NCBI GenBank assembly: GCA_947488485.1
Contig: CANKZO010000123.1
Coordinates: 1 to 6,663, forward strand
Direction of reading: 5' to 3'
Source: Opitutia bacterium
GTDB lineage: Bacteria > Verrucomicrobiota > Verrucomicrobiae > Opitutales > UBA953
DNA: 6,663 bases
Shown: positions 5,891-6,663 of the stretch, piece by piece
Layout: each line of letters starts with the position of its first letter
How positions within the stretch are numbered: position 1 is the stretch's first letter
The notes under the pieces: model-generated
What the model was told of the DNA's origin: nothing
What the model saw: only the letters and a program-made list of their open reading frames with translations
The model's database searches: none
Position numbers and translations under genes: made by a program

Positions 5891-6208
5891 TCAGCAGCAG
5901 GACCGACTTTTGCCGAGGCGCGGTGGCGCGGCGAGGTCGACCAGACGGGCTAGGGCAGGGGGCAGGGCCGTGCGGCGGTAATGGCACCAACGGCCTTCCT
6001 TGCGGCGTTCGACGAGCCCGCACTTACGCAGCATCGCCAGGTGACGCGAGACCGTCGGCTGATCGCGCGCCACATAAGCCTGCAGGTCGCAGACGCAGAC
6101 TTCCTCTCGGCCGATGCGAACGAGGAGCTTGAGGCGCGTCGGGTCGGACAAGCCTAGACAGACCGTTTCGACGGCGGGGGCGGGGGTTGCCTGCTTGACT
6201 CCGGGCAT
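5891..6208 (-). CDS. arsR: ArsR/SmtB-family thiol metalloregulator
   Basis: The 105-residue product is a winged-helix repressor that releases DNA when it binds As(III), Sb(III) or a soft metal through cysteines. The DNA-binding part begins near LSDPTRLKLLV (20-30) and has the recognition helix in DQPTVSRHLAMLRKCGLV (49-66), followed by the wing RRKEGRWCHYRR (68-79). The inducer motif EVCVCDL (36-42) matches the E. coli ArsR ELCVCDL site, with Cys38 and Cys40. The third E. coli ligand, three residues on, is replaced (Ala44 here has no thiol, and the neighbouring position is Gln43). Spare thiols are Cys17, Cys63, Cys75 and a C-terminal Cys104-Cys105 pair that could complete the site. There is no DxHxxxH alpha-5 zinc site. 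Start ATG 6208 lacks a Shine-Dalgarno sequence. It is divergent from a DUF6428 gene across a 52-base gap containing a dyad, so it probably represses both itself and that gene. Confidence 0.92.
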   Translation of the reverse strand: MPGVKQATPAPAVETVCLGLSDPTRLKLLVRIGREEVCVCDLQAYVARDQPTVSRHLAMLRKCGLVERRKEGRWCHYRRTALPPALARLVDLAAPPRLGKSRSCC

Positions 6209-6222
6209 GCGATAATCAATAT

Positions 6223-6238
6223 ATATGTCTAAGCATAT
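6223..6238. promoter_or_regulatory. Probable ArsR operator in the divergent arsR / DUF6428 promoter region
   Basis: ATATG (6223-6227) and CATAT (6234-6238) form a perfect five-base inverted repeat around TCTAAG. The arms sit in an AT-rich island within otherwise GC-rich DNA, and GCATATGC (6233-6240) is itself an eight-base palindrome. ArsR/SmtB operators are AT-rich imperfect dyads in just this place, between or over the promoters they control. For the rightward gene, TTGCCT (6187-6192) and GATAAT (6211-6216) are 18 bases apart and would start transcription near 6223, placing the dyad at +1 to +16. TTGACT at 6195-6200 is an alternative -35 box. No good leftward promoter pair was found. Confidence 0.5.
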
Positions 6239-6260
6239 GCAATTCCTAAAACCCGCGCCG

Positions 6261-6663
6261 ATGACCCTCGGAGATTTTCGTCAGGCGTTGGCCGCGAGCC
6301 CCCAGCTCGGCCTGCGTTTCCGTCTGCCGACGGGAGGCCTGACGCCGATCCATCTGCACCTGACCGAAGTCGCCCGCGTCGAGAAGCGTTACATCGACTG
6401 TGGCGGCACCATCCGCACGGATGTCTCGGCGCGCCTGCAGCTCTGGGCGGCTGACGACACCGACCACCGCGTCGGCTGCGCCAAGGCCTTGCAAGTGCTC
6501 GAGCGGGGCGCCGGCCTCGTCGGCGTGACCGACGTACCGCTCGAGGTCGAACACGACTTCCCCTTCCTGACCGTCTTCCCGGTGGTCGGCTCCGTCGTCG
6601 AAGGCGGCGAACGCATCTTCCTCCTCGCGGCCAAGCAGGCCGATTGTCTGGCCCCGGATGTCT
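6261..6663 (+). CDS. DUF6428 family protein, arsenic-cluster associated (3'-truncated by window edge)
   Basis: An open frame runs off the right edge; 134 codons are present from ATG 6261. It matches my recollection of the DUF6428 family, proteins of unknown function often found beside arsR in bacterial arsenic clusters. Seen: MTLGDFRQAL at the start, FRLPTGGLTPIHLHLTEVAR (20-39), YIDCGGTIRTD (44-54), LQLWAADDTDHRV (59-71), LEVEHDFPFLTVFPVV (94-109), and AAKQADCLAPDV at the edge (123-134). Cys47 and Cys129, together with His31, His33 and His69, are candidate ligands. I chose 6261 because family members tend to begin M-x-L-x-E/D-F. In-frame ATGs at 6225 and 6237 are possible but lie inside the dyad, and none of the three has a Shine-Dalgarno sequence. 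The gene is divergent from arsR and shares its control region, so induction by the same metal(loid) is likely. Enzyme activity is unknown. Confidence 0.8.
   Translation, partial: MTLGDFRQALAASPQLGLRFRLPTGGLTPIHLHLTEVARVEKRYIDCGGTIRTDVSARLQLWAADDTDHRVGCAKALQVLERGAGLVGVTDVPLEVEHDFPFLTVFPVVGSVVEGGERIFLLAAKQADCLAPDV

Noticed and set aside
1..6663. CRISPR array, toxin-antitoxin pair, transposase or integrase
   Set aside because: I found no regularly spaced repeats, no transposase or integrase motifs, and no small paired genes of that kind on either strand.

Overview
The window is GC-rich, gene-dense DNA from a Gram-negative bacterium. The products include an RND efflux pump, a lipobox lipocalin, a probable outer-membrane barrel and several Sec-exported proteins. 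I favour a Verrucomicrobiota-like host at low confidence. The main reason is that only one of the seven gene starts in the window has a clear Shine-Dalgarno sequence. No rRNA or other marker gene is present to fix the taxonomy.

Layout. (1) Bases 1-2350, + strand: the C-terminal two thirds of a CzcA/CusA-type heavy-metal RND pump, overlapping by ATGA a small exported protein whose C-terminus is a Cys/His cluster (CxxC, six residues, CxCxH). (2) Bases 2351-2865: 515 bases without a convincing gene. They contain an AT-rich stretch and the last ~23 bases of a tRNA gene (T-loop to CCA, tRNA-Ser-like) with no tRNA body. A hairpin with a T-tract and a short direct repeat inside a 25-codon ORF follow. 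The tRNA 3' fragment looks like one end of an integrated element; by the usual geometry the element lies to the left and carries the metal pump. (3) Bases 2866-3609, +: an orphan probable outer-membrane beta-barrel protein. (4) Bases 3663-6208, -: reading leftward, an ArsR-type thiol-metalloregulator, a secreted alpha/beta hydrolase, a chalcone-isomerase-like periplasmic protein, and the lipocalin lipoprotein Blc. (5) Bases 6261-6663, +: the first 134 codons of a DUF6428-type protein, divergent from arsR across a short AT-rich region with a dyad that probably serves both genes.

Togetherness. Two metal/metalloid themes flank the window: the efflux pump with its Cys-tail partner on the left, and the ArsR/DUF6428 pair on the right, which probably opens an arsenic-type cluster continuing past base 6663. 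The middle holds envelope genes (barrel, chalcone-isomerase-like protein, lipocalin, secreted esterase). The chalcone-isomerase-like and lipocalin genes are 48 bases apart and look like an operon. Nothing seen proves a wholly new system. The least-described items are the Cys-tail protein coupled to the pump, the DUF6428 protein under probable ArsR control, and the tRNA-fragment junction.
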